Assembly (NCBI GenBank): GCA_022885665.1 | Contig: JAGQDJ010000006.1 | Location: 372,001-436,000 of the forward strand | From: Triops longicaudatus | Taxonomy: Eukaryota > Arthropoda > Branchiopoda > Notostraca > Triopsidae | DNA: 64,000 nt | Direction: 5' to 3' | Shown here: positions 1-11,410 of the stretch, in pieces | Numbering within the stretch: position 1 is the stretch's first letter | How the letters are laid out: every line of letters begins with the position of its first letter | Program-made: the position numbers and the translations under genes | The notes under the pieces: model-generated | Database searches by the model: none | Seen by the model: only the letters and a program-made list of their open reading frames with translations | What the model was told of the DNA's origin: nothing

Positions 1-282
1 GCGTGCGTTCTGTTTTACACATTTCCTTACTGGCGATAAAGGAAGTCTAAAGTCAAGTGGGACAGTTGCTAAGCGGTTGTGGGTCAAATTGCTCGTCGAT
101 CGTGCTCTCCAAGTAATAAAAAAAGTGCTTTAAAATATGTTATGGTTATGATAGATTCGAACTATTTGAATTTTTGTAGTCATTTGCAGATTATTTAAAT
201 CATCACCCTTGTTGAACTGGTCTTAAAAAAATGCCTCTAATTTTTCAAGGTCCTTTGGTCATTGTTGTGGATATCCTAAGAA

Positions 283-1263
283 ATGGCTGCGGAAGACGTG
301 AATACACAGTGTATGTTACGATGCGTTTTGCTTCCCGTTGGGATACTTGCTGTACTGTACTATTTAAAAAAGAAGTATTGGGCGTCTCTACAAGACATGT
401 AAGCTAAATGGATTCTAGCGATGGTTCACATATTTTTAAATATATTATTATTATTAGAATATTCGCAGCAGTATGGGCTCGTATGATGGGAGGTTATCAC
501 TCTGCAGTCTACGATAAAAAGAAAGAATTTTTTTCGTCGTTGAACGACGTCAAATCAGCTGACAGCAATTTGCGCAACAAAGGTCTAATACGGATATTGG
601 AAATTGGAGCTGGGCCAGGTATGAAAACTTCTCTTGTTTTGGAAAGCTGGCAAACTTTCCAATATTTTCTTTTAATACCAGGCAGCAACTTCGAGTTTTA
701 TCCTGCCAATTGCCAACTGAGCGTTGTAGAGCCCAACATCCATTTCGAAGGCTTGTTCTACGATCGAATCAAAAAGCATCAGAACATCAACTTCCAAAAG
801 TATTACGTGTCCTCCGCAGAAGACATGTCTGAAATCAAAGACAACAGTTTTGACATCGTCATCTCCGTTTTGGTTCTTTGTTCCGTGGATGACGTCAAGA
901 AGAGCTTACAGGAAGTCCGTCGAGTCTTGGCACCCGTAAACGAATTATCCGTATTTTTATGAGAAAACAAATCTGCAAAAAAAAATAATGGTTAAAAAGA
1001 TTGGAAGTAATTTTCTTTTCATCTAGGGTGGCAAATTCTATTTCTGGGAACATGTCCATGATCGTCCCGGTACACGGCTTCACCTCGTGCAGAACTTGCT
1101 TTCATGGACTCTGTGGCCCACATTCATGGGCAACTGCCACTTGAATCGAAACATTGATCAGGCAATAGAAGAAATCGGATTCTCCAGCGTCGATCAGAAA
1201 CGCATTGACCTTGAGGCGGTGAAGGTCGTGCGAGTTCACGCTACAGGAATCGCCACAAAATAA
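283..1263 (+). CDS. METTL7/TMT1-like thiol methyltransferase, tandem copy 1
   Basis: Four exons: 283-398, 458-618, 682-935, 1027-1263, giving 255 aa. All junctions are GT-AG and phase-consistent; the intron 1 acceptor must be the AG at 456-457, because the later CAGs break the frame. Residues 10-30 are a hydrophobic N-terminal anchor followed by lysines, as in METTL7 proteins of the ER and lipid-droplet membrane. The SAM-binding loop EIGAGPG lies at residues 87-93, followed by NFEFYP, VVEPN and the late FYFWEH motif, the usual METTL7 order. Length matches the family (about 244 aa). Human METTL7A/B (TMT1A/B) methylate thiols including hydrogen sulfide; the same activity here is inference. A second copy with identical exon lengths follows 633 bp downstream on the same strand. 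An AATAAA lies at 1427-1432. Confidence 0.9.
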
Positions 1264-1896
1264 ACGTTGCATCTGAAGATTTTTATTATTGCAATGCAAT
1301 TTTGAACAGCTGTTTTCTCGAAAGTTTGGGCGACTTGTAGAAAACGCCCTCAAATGGCATATAACCTTACCCAGCATAGAACGTTCAGTGCTTCGGATGG
1401 TTGTTAAGTTTTTTGGAATCTGTTACAATAAAAAGGCGTACTACTGACTAACTTAGGGTGCATTTTCCGTAAATAGAAGTAATGTTAGAACGTCGTAGTT
1501 CAAAACATTCCATGATTCCGGTTTGACACACGAGTAGTAAACTCGACCTGTGTGGTACGAAGCAAATCACGTACGGCAAATAAGTGTGGTGAGGAATTAA
1601 GGGCTCCGATTACGGAAATTCTGATATTGGAAATTATGTGGCCTATTTTGGAACTGGACTCTAGAAAGGATAGGGATACTGCTGTTGGCGAGTCCTGACC
1701 TACCAAACCTGCCCGAGGGAGAGGTAACTAGACACACAAACGTAAGTAGAAGACAAACAGAAGATATTAAACTGAAAGAGTCAACAGTTGATACTGGTTG
1801 ATACTAGTGTATAACTCAGGGTAGTGAAAGGATTAAAAACTTAAAGAATATCACTCGCTGTATAGGAAGCACTACGTCTATGTTCTGTTCACAAGT
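1264..1896. other. Intergenic between the METTL7-like copies
   Basis: This 633 bp stretch should hold the 3' UTR of copy 1 (AATAAA at 1427-1432, 164 bp past the stop) and the promoter and 5' UTR of copy 2. I see no coding potential; the minus-strand open frame at 1500-1706 shows no family motif. Confidence 0.6.
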
Positions 1897-2863
1897 ATGG
1901 CCATAGAAGATGCAAGGATTCAAATTTTCTTACGATGGTTTGCTGGGCCAGTTATTTTGGTAGCTGTATTATACTACTTAAAGCAAAAGTATTGGCTTAC
2001 TCTACGTGACATGTAAGTTTTTGATGAACTTAAGAGAAATTGAGCTATGCCAAAGGAAGAATGTGCTTAGACTGTTTCAGCACACATGGGATCTCTTGAT
2101 GGGTGGTTACCATTCTTCGGTGTATGCTCTCAAGAAAAGTCACTTTGCATCGATACATGACGTGAAATCCGCAGACATGGATCTGTACAACAGAGGATTA
2201 GTTCGCATTTTGGAAATCGGCGCACGCTCAGGTATATAAACCGCTTCAAAGGTTTCATTGAATGAACACGATATTTTCCAAGTTCAGGCAACAACCTAGA
2301 GTTCTATCCACCGAATTCCCTACTAAGCGTTACGGAGCCAAATATTTACTTTGAGCCATTGTTCTATAAGAAGCTTAGTGAACGTACAGACATTAACTTC
2401 CAAAAGTATTATGTGGCTTCTGCGGACGATTTGTCTGAAATCCATGGTAATAGCTTCGATGTCGTTGTTTCGTTTCTTGTACTTTGCTCTGTAAAAAGCG
2501 TGACGAGAGCTGTACAGGAAGTTCGTCGGGTTTTGGCTCCTGTAAGTGGCGAACGTTTTGTATCAAATTATACATTAATAACCTTATAACACCTTGAAGA
2601 TTTTACACTTGTTTCTATTTGTTCAGGGTGGGAAATTTTACTACTGGGAACACATTCATGATCCTCCTGGTACCTGGCTTCATGTCATTCAAAACACGTT
2701 GACTTGGACAATATGGCCCTCATTGCACGGCAACTGTCACCTTAATCGCAACATTAGTTACGTTACAGAAACAGCGGGGTTCGACGAAGTTGAGAACAAA
2801 CGCGTTGAGATATTAGCAGCTCCACTTTTCCGAGCTCATATAACAGGCGTTGCTACAAAGTAA
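1897..2863 (+). CDS. METTL7/TMT1-like methyltransferase, tandem copy 2
   Basis: Four exons: 1897-2012, 2071-2231, 2288-2541, 2627-2863 (255 aa). Exon lengths (116, 161, 254, 237) and intron phases equal those of copy 1, so this is a tandem duplication. The N-terminal hydrophobic anchor, the LLMGGYH region and the late FYYWEH motif are kept. The glycine-rich SAM loop reads EIGARSG instead of EIGAGPG: the central glycine is arginine. In class I methyltransferases this loop holds the cofactor, so altered SAM affinity or a changed role is possible. The frame is intact and strongly conserved elsewhere, which argues against a pseudogene. The gene ends 238 bp from the convergent LRRC58 stop; AATAAA at 3071-3076. 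Confidence 0.88.
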
Positions 2864-3101
2864 CCAGTTTGTATGACATCCACCTAAAGAGACTGTAACT
2901 TGAACCACTTAATTTTCAAATGTACCCCTTTTATTACAAGCTGCTGGTAACAAACAGAAAATAGCGCAACGTATGCTAAATACAGTTCAATCTGGTCCCA
3001 CAATTTGTACAATAATTGCCGCGAATTTGAAAAAAAAAAATACTCTGTTGTAGAAAAATTAACTTGAAATAATAAACAGAGAGAAATCTACTTTATACAC
3101 C

Positions 3102-4432
3102 TCAGCCTAGCAAAACTTTGCGGATACGATCTTCGGGGTCGGAATCCGAATCTGTTTCACAATATGCTGGTTGTGTCGAGCATCGTGAAGAACACAAGTA
3201 CTGGAGCAATGGTATGCGATACTTGCCGCAAAAGTCGACAAATTTGATGTGTTCAACCCGGTTATCAAAATACACTCCTACGAGGGAAGCGAGCATTATA
3301 AATTGTTCTAAAAGATATACCAAGCTTTATACCTCTGCATTTGGGGTTGACGCAGTGATGGGCACTATTTAAATACGAGACAAGACTTCTAGGTAGCTCT
3401 CCGAGTTCAATGGGCAAACTTTTCATTTTTATTACTCGAGCAGAAAGTTCAAGTAGTGTGGGAGGATTATAGGTCATATCACGAACGAATCTCACAACCA
3501 GCGGATTATCTCTTAGACTCAGCTTGAGGATAAAATAAATTCGATTAATTTCATTGAACAGTTTCTATAATTTTCTACTTTTCTATAACATTTTTAAATA
3601 TTATAGTTATAATTACCTCCATCAGCCCTTTCAGACTGACGATTTCTGGTGGCAGCGTGGTCAAGTTATTTTTATGCAGCAATAGTGAGCGTAGTCTGTT
3701 TAAGTTGGCAATGCTTGACGGTAAGGATTCAATTTGATTTTCGCAGAGAACTAAAGCTTGGAGTGACTTCAAGTATCCGACTTCGGCGGGAATTTCTGTT
3801 AAACGATTTCCACCCATGTATAAAACTTGCAGCCTAAAAAATACAAATTAGTTAGACGAGATACATTAAAACTTAGACAGCTTTTACTTGGACAGCCGGA
3901 TGATATCTCTGGGTAATTCAGCAACTCTATTACCGCCCATGTACAGAAACTTCAGGGATGAAATTTCGAGGATTTGCTCTGGGATTCTGCTTAGGCTATT
4001 GCCACTTAAATTGATTTCTTTAAGCGCCATTTGGCCAAAGTCTTTGGGAAAACTATCGTCGTTAAGAGCATTATTTTTCGCGATGAACGAGGACAAGTTT
4101 TGCAGAGTCAAAATCACTGGAGGAATCGCTGTTAGGTTATTTGAGCTGATATTGAGCACCCGTAAATTCCTGTATAAACAAACGGCATCGGGCAGGTGAC
4201 TAAGTTGGTTGTGGCATAAGAGAAGAGTTTCGTAAGCTTCAGCAGATCTCTTAACTGCGGAGATTTCGTCGTCAACATCCCTTGACCTTGATCCATCTTC
4301 GGAGTGGGCCATAATCTGCAAATTATGCTCTAATGTTGCGGAGTCTAACATTAAGTAGGACAAGTCTAAGCATTTAGATCGCACAATATTTTCACTATCA
4401 CTACTGTCCGAAGAGTACGAATACAAGGCCAT
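3102..4432 (-). CDS. LRRC58: Leucine-rich repeat-containing protein 58
   Basis: Exons on the minus strand: 4432-3888, 3833-3617, 3522-3333, 3277-3102, giving 375 aa (human protein about 371). The N-terminal half has an acidic Ser/Asp start followed by about nine LRRs of the short LxxLxLxxNxLxxLP type (residues about 70-280), including two LYMGGNR repeats. The C-terminal domain is very conserved: FVRDMTYNPPTLLEL, NPKCRG, GVYFD, IKFVDFCGKYRIPL, LCSSRC, a TDSDSDPED acidic stretch and a terminal RKVLLG. The paired cysteines suggest a small metal-binding or disulfide domain. Family assignment rests on this C-terminus, which other LRR proteins lack. Human LRRC58 has been linked to cullin ubiquitin-ligase substrate recruitment; for this organism that is inference. 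It is head-to-head with beta-galactosidase A and convergent with METTL7 copy 2. Confidence 0.92.
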
Positions 4433-5415
4433 TGTAATATACGTGTTTTAGGTGCCAAATGCGCACGGTCTTGTCTTATGTCACCACTCCAGCAGCTGTA
4501 CCAGGCTTTCGGAAACTGATCCTCTGACGCACGAACTGAACCGCGAACTACTGAAGGATGGCTAGACCACAGTTCGCAATAGGACCTGAGCAGAGAGGGA
4601 AAATTTGAATGTAATTTTCCTTGTGATTTGTAGCGAACATTTGCATGAAAGCTACCAAGCAAGGCAAGTGATCTATTTTAATTAATAAAATTTTAGCTTA
4701 CAGCTTATAATATGAAAGAATTGAGACTCGACTTATGATGAAGTTATACTTACAAAGAATTGTCTATGAAAGCACTAGTTTATGGCTTTACGTACAGTAT
4801 TGTGCTACATAAATTTAGAATTTCGTAGTCTAAGTTATCTTTAACAATGTTAATAATTGTTTAATACTGCAATGTTTTAGATAAAGAATTTTTAATGTAA
4901 TAACTACAAATAATAAATTTTAGACTAACATTTTTCTTAATATACAGATCAAACTTTATAGAACTTCATGCGCTTAAGACAAAGGGATAATGGTTCCACA
5001 TCATACGGCGCACATAACAGTAGGTGATATTACGTAATAACCCAAAACACGTTTTCACACATAACTTACGAAGTCCTTCCCAATTAGTGTCAGCGTTAAG
5101 CTATCCGAATCAAGTTGTAACTAAAGCTGGTCAGGTGCTGTTTAATGTATGCGTTCGGCAACTTCTTTGCGAATGCGAGAAATGAAGCTCGGTTTTTCGG
5201 TTACGTAGCTTGTTTGATAGGTTAAACTGGTTAAAACAAGACTCGTGACTTATTTTTGACACGAGTGTCACACGGAGTCCAATATGCCTTTTGCTGTGTT
5301 CGATAACTATTAGATAACTAAACAGCAGACGTCGCGAGAAAAGTTTTTATCGCTGCCAACGTTGCCAAAGATAACGAAAGCTTGAGCTCTCTGTCAGTTT
5401 CACGTAGGTGTTATA
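4433..5415. other. Divergent intergenic region LRRC58 / GLB1-A
   Basis: 983 bp between the start codons of two head-to-head genes, expected to hold both promoters and 5' UTRs. It is AT-rich at 4680-4960. I see no convincing TATA box or coding exon. The open frame at 4366-4662 on the minus strand is an out-of-frame extension over the LRRC58 start. Confidence 0.5.
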
Positions 5416-8400
5416 ATGGGTTCCACAACGTTCTTTCGTTGGATTTACCTGAGTGTGACAATCTGTATTTTACACTTTGCAGTATGTGCGTCACAGCTTT
5501 GTATTTTATATCTAAGAATTTGCTTACACTAGTCAGCCGAGGATGTAACACTTTACGAATACTACGCGTCGCCGTCGATCAATTCTGGTCTTGTTCCCAC
5601 GCCGGACGGGTTCGAATTGAATGGCCGACAATACTGGCTAATGAGCGGCGCAATCCATTATTTCCGCGTTCATCCGGCCTATTGGAGAGATCGTCTTCGT
5701 AAATTAAGAGCAGCCGGGCTTAACGCAGTAGAAACGTATGACACTTCCTTCCGAAAACCTTAAACGATATTTAAAACAGCTCTTAATTTTAGATATGTGC
5801 CTTTTAATTTGCACGCACCTCAGAAAGGTGTTTACGACTTTGGTAATGGAGGCAATGATATGTCTGCCTTTCTGGATATAGACCAGTTTATTCGCATTGC
5901 ACAAGAAGAAGATTTGTTTGTGATTGTTCGCCCGGGTCCTTACATCTGCGCGGAGTGGGAATTCGGAGGCTTGCCAAGGTAAAAGAGTAAACCCAAGTAC
6001 GGTTTCCTAGATAAACTGCTAACTGCTGAACTTCAAACACAGCTGGCTTTTACGCGACTCTACCATGCAAGTCCGCACATCTGATCCAAAATACATGGCA
6101 GTCGTCACGGATTACTTCAACCAACTTCTACCCATCCTGGCTCCACACCAATTTCAAAATAATGGATCCATCATTGCCTTCCAAGTACCAACCCATAATT
6201 AAACCCCGGACGCTTGTCGCTAGAACAATGCTTTCTTTAGATTGAGAACGAATACGGCCATTTCGGTTACAGTGATGAGCCAAGAGATAAGGAGTACTTG
6301 CTTCAGTTGAAGCAACTCATGGAAGCTAATAACTTGAAAGAAATGTTTTTCACTTCCGATACACCCAGCCAAACGCTTGACTGGGGCTCCCTTCCTGGCG
6401 TGTTGCAAACTGCTAACTTCGGAACCGGAACAGACCCGGCTAAAGAATTCGATGTACTCGATGTGCTACAACCAAACATGCCCCGAATGGTAGCGGAATA
6501 CTGGACTGGGTGGTTTGATCATTGGTTGGAACCCGTTCACGAAACCCGGAGTGTTGAAAGTAATTTCGTCAAGCTTACCTTATCTTTATGGGAGAGTCGA
6601 AAATGATCTTTTTCAACTTTTCAAACAGGTTTTGCCACAACTCTCGAGCAAATCTTCCAGTACAATGCTTCGGTAAATCTTTACATGTTCCACGGAGGAA
6701 CTAGCTTTGGTTTCATGAATGGGGCCAACAAACTCCCTGTTTTCCCTCAATACGTTGCTGACGTAAATAGTTATGGTACATTTTACTAATAATAGATCAT
6801 GAATCCAGAATAGTTAAATATTCCCTCATACAGATTACGATGCACCTTTAAGCGAAGCTGGCGATTATACAGAAAAATATTTCGCTCTTAAAGACCTTGT
6901 GGAACAGTACCAGCCGGTTAAAACTATTACTCCCTCTATGCCTGACGAAACTCCCAAAGTGGCTTACCCAGACCTGGAACTCAGCCAGTACATCCTGCTG
7001 GATGCAGCGCTAAGCCAAAACGTTAAACAGAAAACATAACACCTTGACGAATTTATTCCTAATAACCATGCTTTATTTCAGATTCCGGTGCTTACATCCC
7101 AAGGGGTCCAAGCTATGGAAGACTTGCCTATTAACGACGACAACGGACAAAGTTACGGCTACATTCTGTACCGCCAAAACGAAGTTGAATTGCAGGATTC
7201 GTCTGCGCTTCTTATCCGGGGTCACGTACAAGACTTGGCTCTAGTTCGTGTAGACGACGAGACGCTGACTAAGCCTTTTCACAGTGCTCTGCAAATCGAA
7301 GGCTTTGGCTACTGGATCAAAAAGTAACTCGTCAGAAATATATGAAGACAACTGCCATAATTCTAACGACTCCCTGTGGAATAACACGTTTGTAGTGATG
7401 GTACTTTCCACATAAAAGGAAAAGCCGGTACGCACCGGTTGGACATCATGGTAGAAAATATGGGGAGGAGTAATTTCGGTCCTCCTAATTATTTCATTCA
7501 AAAGAAAGGCCTATGGCAAGGTCCGGTTCTCTTAGACGATACAGAACTGAACAACTGGAGTATTTACCCGCTGGAGCTCAAAAATTCTTGGATTCAAAAG
7601 TAAGAACGCCTAACGGCTTATTTACGCCAAGAACATTAGGATACGAGACCTACGTGTAAAAATATAAACTTTTACTACAAGAAAGTAAACGCTTAAAAGT
7701 ATGCCAGCGCAAATTATTGAGTAAAAAAAAAAAAAAATAAAAGTTTCGTGCTTACGAACCTTTTTCATGATAACTCAACCTTGCGCTGTCCAGTATCATA
7801 CCCCGGAGGGAATTAATTATTTTCTGTTTTCTTATAGTCTTGTGTTTGCATTGTAAAGACCATGTTGTTAAGAGTCGTAAGCTATTAGGTCATGAAACTT
7901 TGCTTAATTTTTTAATAGTCTAAACGGTTGGGCTTTTGATGGCCAGCGTGCCGCACCGATATTCTTGCAAGGTGTTTTCCACATTAGCGGAACACCAAGT
8001 GACACGTTTATCAACACCGAAGGTTTAGGTCGCGGCGTTATTTTCGTCAACGGGTTCAACGTCGGTCGATTTTCTTCAGTAGGACCTACCCAAAGTCTTT
8101 ACGTACCAGCGCCCCTCTTACGTACTGGAGACAATAAGGTATCATCTGAGATATTTTTTTTTTATACCATTACGGATGCTTTTGTAGATCGTGATATTTG
8201 ACATGTTCAACGTTCCCACAACTCTCAAATTCAGCGACAAACCTTTACTGGGTCCAGCCATCAATGGAAACGACACATCGACTCCTCCCCCAGTGACTAC
8301 CAGCCAACCTGTCACTGACGGTAGTGAAACAATTCTTCCCATTTTTTAACGGCATGGCGTTATTGAAGAAGTATGTGATCACTCTTGTAGAACATTCCTT

Positions 8401-8647
8401 ACCAACCTCGACTAGCACCGCCTTCTTTAGTACGCTAACATCCATAAAGACTTCAAGCCTTCCTGTCACCTCTACCACCGAACCTCCCAGAACCGACAGC
8501 GTTACCACCCAATCTCTTCAAACCGACAGCGTAACCACCGAAGAATCGTTTCTGACGACTCCAGGATCTTCACCGAACCAGAAGGACTTATCGCAGATTC
8601 TCGTGTTTCTGACGTGGTTAACTGTTTTAATAAATTTACGATATTAA
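5416..8647 (+). CDS. Beta-galactosidase (GH35), copy A, Thr-rich GPI-type tail
   Basis: Twelve exons: 5416-5485, 5537-5735, 5793-5978, 6043-6184, 6241-6559, 6629-6775, 6834-7021, 7082-7323, 7396-7599, 7919-8138, 8188-8320, 8391-8647 (768 aa). It starts with a hydrophobic signal peptide (residues about 7-23). The GH35 catalytic domain carries IHYFRVHP, FNLHAP, RPGPYICAEWEFGGLP, IENEYG with acid/base Glu203, EYWTGWFDHW with nucleophile Glu285, and LYMFHGGTSFGFMNG. Beta-sandwich domains follow, with NGFNVGRF near the end. Family members remove terminal beta-galactose from glycoconjugates. Unlike lysosomal GLB1 (about 677 aa) it continues into a Ser/Thr/Pro-rich stretch (residues about 690-745, TDSVTT twice) and a hydrophobic end (LVFLTWLTVLI), as in GPI-anchored proteins. 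Intron 1 could instead use a donor 21 bp later, but that leaves a 32 bp intron. Confidence 0.92.
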
Positions 8648-11410
8648 CTGTGGCTGAGTCTATAGAGGTGTAAGCATTCTTCAGAAATGCCATGTGAGAA
8701 GGAAGAAATGACAGATTAAGAAAACCAATACATATTTTGGGCATGGCAACTTGTTGGCTTTTCTCTTTACATTTTGTTTTTGTATTCTTACTTAAACATA
8801 AATCTCTGCCGGGAGAGCCAGGGTTAAACGCGGGGCAAACCAAAGAAGTGGACACAAGGAAGGGGCGGACAACAACCTTTTTTCACTACTGAATTTTTTT
8901 CTTCAATTTTCGCCAGAACAGCGGCACGCCGACACAGCCAAGGGAAGTTTCAAGGAAGGGCGAGGAGAAGTAAAGAACTGTTTAACTGTTTGTGTATATA
9001 TGAGGGAATAAAAAATGCGGACTGCTGTCTCAACCTTCGTCTTCGATCTTGCTCGGAAACTCAATACTGGTCACCGATGGGATAAAGAAGACCTGTTACG
9101 CGTGTTTCGTTTTATTTTCCGTCATCTCATTATACTAGCGCAACAGGGGGAAGGGAAAGTCAATGAGGAGTAGTGTGTAGTTAAAGCGCATACAGCAGAG
9201 TTATCTTTCATCATAAAACAATAGATAGTACATGCCCGAGAAACTTCAAATCGTTTTACTCTTAAAATTCACGAATTGCAGTACCTTAATTTGCTCAACT
9301 GCGTACGCATTAAACCATAAAATTTCTGTACTCTGGGCAACATATTCCACATGGACATTCAATCCTCGGATTCCCACCCCCCTCCCCCCAAGACTGTTAA
9401 CTCCAAGCTTTCAGTTTCTCCCTGGCAATCGCACGTGCTCACTTGGTTAAAGCCCGCCATTGAGTTAATTAAACCGGATAGGCCAACTGGTCTAAAACAA
9501 TCGCTTTACACATAGCATAGCACAACAGTTTATTCTGTGTCTGGAAAGAAAACGGCGGACAAGGAGCTTTTCTAGGTAAAGAAGGGTGTGGGCGGAATTA
9601 AATTTGAAAATCCTCGATATTTCCCAGAAAAAGAGCTATAATTGAAGTCGTTCTCGCGATCCCTCGTGTCCATGGTTACAAAACGGAGAGTTTTACTAGG
9701 TTTGAACATTGCTGATGGACAGGACTCCCCCCACCAAAAGAATAAAATAAGACCGAATGAAAATAGGGCGGAAAGATTAAAAAAAGGCTTTTTGTTTCAG
9801 ATACCAACCGATGCCAACTACGTCTCTAATTCACAAATGCGAAACCGTTTACATTTGGTAGTTGGCGCTCTACAAGTCTAAACTTCTAGCCGTGGAGACG
9901 AAGACTGTATAGGGGGTGCAGGGCGGGTAATTTCTGAAGGAAGAGACGAGGTATCAGCTGAAGACAACTCTTATCATACGATACACAACGAACGAGCAAA
10001 AAAGTAAGATAATTGGGCTGGGAATAAGCCAATCAGTAAAATTCTCATCAAAATTTTACAGTTTGAATTATATAGTCAACAAACGCTTTCTCGTTTTTTT
10101 GTCTTTTCTCTCAACACATGAGACGGCGTTTAAAAGGATTAAACCAAGGAAGATAAGGAGGGATGGGAAACCCGGGACAAGGGGGAGGAAAACCATTCCG
10201 TAGATACTATTCAGCATGCAAAGGATGTGACTGCCGTCGACAAACTCCAAAGGGGGGTAGAAATTAATGGGGCAGCAAACTATGTACAAAACGCCACGCA
10301 ACGTCTCAAAAGTTTCTCTTCTTTTCTCTCTTTACGTGCTTTCGTTCAAGTAAACGGTCCACCTTCACCTCCCCCCCTAAATTCACTCAAATCGTTTGCA
10401 GAGCCAAAATCTACATTACTGTCCCATCTACACTGACATGAGGTTATGACCATGACGCTACAGTGAAGAAAAAACAAGGTGGGAGGCGGTGTCTGGGAGA
10501 GACATACTGCACTAATTCCATAACGATGAAGGAAAGCGAAGAAGTTTTTCTGGCCAGTCTGGTGCTTCTGACATAAAAATGTTTTCTGTTTCCGTCAGTC
10601 TCTCGTTTCTTTACCATGCTTCGTGGCTTGGGCTTGTCCTCCCACAAGAATCATGCTTTTCTTTCCTTCGGCCTCGGCACTCATTGATACAGCACAACAG
10701 CGTGAAAACATCTAGCGCAACTACTACGATTTTGAACTCGTTCAAATCTGAAGTCGAAATTAAAAAAGGCAGGCCAGAAAAGTTGCTACGGGAGCAAGTA
10801 TCTATACAATCTCTGTTTCTGTTCGAAAACTCCCTTAAACGGTTACCCAGTGAGTTTTATCGGTTTAAGTCCAGCTCTAAATGGTAAGCGGGACAACAAA
10901 CAAGAAATGGGGAGACTCCACGGACACAAAATTTTGGACAACCTTCGTTTTCCCTCATTCGCAGTTGTGATTTTTGCCAAGCAAGCAACGCAACAAGATT
11001 CCAGATAGCGTTTCTCTTTTTTGACGGGGGAGAGGATATATGAACATTGAAAACCTGCTCAGGTTATGACAGAAAAAAAAACTAAAACCGACATATTTTC
11101 AACCAATTTTTTTGTTCCCTAACGCTTGTAAAAGAACTTGGGGCTAACAAAGTCATGTAACATTGAAAACTCCGCGGTGTCACTAACCCGAAGAAGAATT
11201 TCGCACAACTAAATTTCCGTTCGTGTCCCTGTTGTAATTAATCGCTCCCGAGAAACCCTTCCACTCCCCGTTTGTTTTATATCTATACTTGTTTTTCCCT
11301 TGCTCGCAGCTTTTTGAATGTTCAATACTAGGTACACTGCCTTCAGCTTTCTGTTAACTCAACGATACATCTGTCGCGGATCCATCTTGGACGCTGCCGT
11401 GCGAAACGGT
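8648..11410. other. Convergent intergenic region GLB1-A / GSK3
   Basis: 2.8 kb with no recognisable gene. It should include the 3' UTR of GLB1-A (AATAAA at about 9007) and, on the other strand, that of GSK3. Short open frames here (such as 9642-9881 and 10579-10887) have low-complexity or random composition and no splice or motif support. Several A/T runs are present. Confidence 0.5.

Noticed and set aside
5496..5536. Alternative GLB1-A intron 1 with donor at about 5507
   Set aside because: It would make a 32-bp intron, shorter than any other here; the 51-bp intron also keeps phase and signal peptide.
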